Shown here: positions 5,500 through 6,888 of the stretch, piece by piece
How positions within the stretch are numbered: position 1 is the first letter of the stretch
Layout of the letters: each line of letters starts with the position of its first letter
NCBI GenBank assembly: GCA_903866355.1
Contig: CAIPNE010000587.1
Location: 1-6,888, forward strand
Origin: an uncultured Gammaproteobacteria bacterium
GTDB lineage: Bacteria > Pseudomonadota > Gammaproteobacteria > Ga0077536
DNA: 6,888 nucleotides
Direction of reading: 5' to 3'
Notes under the pieces: generated by a model
What the model saw: only the letters and a program-made list of their open reading frames with translations
Databases searched by the model: none
What the model was told of the DNA's origin: nothing
Translations under genes and position numbers: made by a program

Positions 5500-6888
5500 A
5501 TGAATCAACTCAATCCTCCGCAACGCGAGGCGGTGCGCTATACCGCCGGGCCACTGCTGGTACTCGCCGGTGCGGGCAGCGGCAAAACGCGCGTCATCGC
5601 GCAGAAAATTGCCTACCTCATTAGCCAATGCGCGGTCGCACCAGAGCACATTGCGGCGATTACCTTCACCAACAAGGCGGCGCATGAAATGCGCGAGCGG
5701 GTCAGCCCGCTGCTGGCGCGCGGGGTGCGGGCCAAACCCTGGATTTCAACCTTCCACACCTTGGGCCTGCGGATACTGCGCGAGGAATTTGCCGCCATTG
5801 GCTATCGCGCTAAATTTACCTTGTTTGACTCACGGGATACGGAAGGCGTGATTTCAGACATTGCGCGGCGCAATTTGGGTTCTAACGATTTTGATGTGCG
5901 AGCACTGGGTTCGCATATTTCTAACTGGAAAAGTTCGCTGGTGGAGCCGCCACAGGCTTTGCGCGAAGCCACTGACCCGCGCGCCATCGCGGCCGCGCGT
6001 TGCTACTCGGAATATGCCAAAACACTGCTGGCCTACAACGCCGTGGATTTCGACGACCTCATCGTGCTGCCGGTGCGCATTTTGCGGCACGATGCGGCGC
6101 TGTTGCTGAAGTGGCAGGTGAAGCTGCGCTGGTTGCTGGTGGATGAATACCAAGACACCAACCTGGCGCAATACGACCTGGTCAAACTACTGGCGCAACC
6201 CGAAGGCCGCTTGACCGTGGTGGGGGACGACGACCAGTCGATCTACGCTTGGCGTGGCGCACGCCCTGAAAACCTCGTCACGCTAACCCAAGACTTTCCA
6301 CAGCTGAAGGTGATCAAGCTCGAACAAAACTACCGTTCGATGGGGGTTATTCTAAAAGCCGCCAATAAGTTGATTGCGAACAATCCACACGTGTTCGAAA
6401 AACGGCTGTGGAGTGAACGCGGCTACGGCGACAAAATTCGCGTGCGGGCTGCCACCGACGAGATTGGCGAGGCCGACACCGTGGCCAACGACATCGTCTA
6501 CGACCACCTGCTGCACACCCGTAAATACAGCGATTACGCCATTCTTTTTCGCAGCAATTATCAGGCGCGGCCTTTTGAGCAGGCGCTGCGCGAGCGCGAT
6601 ATTCCCTACGTTATTTCTGGCGCACGCTCGTTTTTTGATTCCACCGAAATCAAAGACGTGGTGTGTTATTTACGATTGGTCGCCAATCCCCAGGACGACA
6701 ACGCGCTACTGCGGGTGATCAACAGTCCACGACGCGGCATCGGCACGGCGACCATCGAAGCGTTAGTGAAATATGCATCCCTTGAGCAGACCAGTTTGGG
6801 GGAGACCATCCTGAGTGCAGCCTTTGCGGGGGCCGTGGCCGCGCGGAGCCTTAAGCCCGCCCGCGAATTTTTGACCTGGCTCACCAGC
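5500..6888 (+). CDS. rep: ATP-dependent DNA helicase Rep (superfamily 1), N-terminal part, cut by the window end
   Basis: Rep is a 3'-5' single-strand DNA translocase and helicase that helps replication forks pass obstacles and restart. The window holds 463 codons, against about 670 for E. coli Rep, and the frame is open to the last base. Visible motifs: Walker A AGAGSGKT (23-30, Lys29), Ia 'TFTNKAA' (55-61), Ib 'STFHTLGL' (83-90), DEYQ (215-218), motif III 'VVGDDDQSIYAWRGARP' (240-256) and motif IV 'LEQNYRS' (274-280). 'NNPHVFEKRL' closely matches E. coli Rep and favours Rep over UvrD or PcrA. Helicase motifs V and VI lie beyond the window. The ATG at 5500 aligns with the E. coli start, giving one extra residue; no strong Shine-Dalgarno sequence precedes it. 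It is divergent from the secretion operon and is probably a housekeeping flank unrelated to secretion. Confidence 0.95.
   Translation, partial: MNQLNPPQREAVRYTAGPLLVLAGAGSGKTRVIAQKIAYLISQCAVAPEHIAAITFTNKAAHEMRERVSPLLARGVRAKPWISTFHTLGLRILREEFAAIGYRAKFTLFDSRDTEGVISDIARRNLGSNDFDVRALGSHISNWKSSLVEPPQALREATDPRAIAAARCYSEYAKTLLAYNAVDFDDLIVLPVRILRHDAALLLKWQVKLRWLLVDEYQDTNLAQYDLVKLLAQPEGRLTVVGDDDQSIYAWRGARPENLVTLTQDFPQLKVIKLEQNYRSMGVILKAANKLIANNPHVFEKRLWSERGYGDKIRVRAATDEIGEADTVANDIVYDHLLHTRKYSDYAILFRSNYQARPFEQALRERDIPYVISGARSFFDSTEIKDVVCYLRLVANPQDDNALLRVINSPRRGIGTATIEALVKYASLEQTSLGETILSAAFAGAVAARSLKPAREFLTWLTS

Overview
The window is GC-rich DNA that reads as Proteobacterial, probably Beta- or Gammaproteobacteria. 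The basis is close similarity of the right-hand gene to Escherichia coli Rep helicase and a Gram-negative three-part type I secretion system. No species can be assigned from the sequence alone.

Layout from left to right. Positions 1-187 hold no convincing gene. They contain several short inverted repeats and a perfect 12-bp tandem duplication (165-188) that abuts the stop of the next gene, and they look like an intergenic repeat remnant. Positions 188-4862 hold a compact minus-strand operon, transcribed right to left: a TolC-family outer-membrane channel, a LapB/LssB-like type I secretion ABC transporter with a degenerate peptidase-C39-like N-terminus, and a HlyD-family periplasmic adaptor. 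Both gene junctions are 4-bp ATGA overlaps, so the three products are probably translationally coupled and made together. Positions 4863-5499 are a 637-bp divergent intergenic region. Positions 5500-6888 carry the first 463 codons of rep on the plus strand, running off the window end.

The secretion genes form a complete export path: ATPase/permease in the inner membrane, adaptor across the periplasm, channel in the outer membrane. The ABC protein lacks the C39 catalytic residues, as expected for systems that export large RTX-type adhesins or enzymes with an uncleaved C-terminal signal. No such substrate gene is present in the window.

The least explained part is 4863-5499. It holds a 54-codon minus-strand ORF (4968-5132) upstream of the tolC-like gene, five copies of one heptamer in both orientations, a large imperfect inverted repeat, and a palindrome flanked by A6 and T6 that resembles a bidirectional terminator. 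Together these suggest a small transcript or small gene, but none of it is proven. I do not see a clear, undescribed multi-gene system here.
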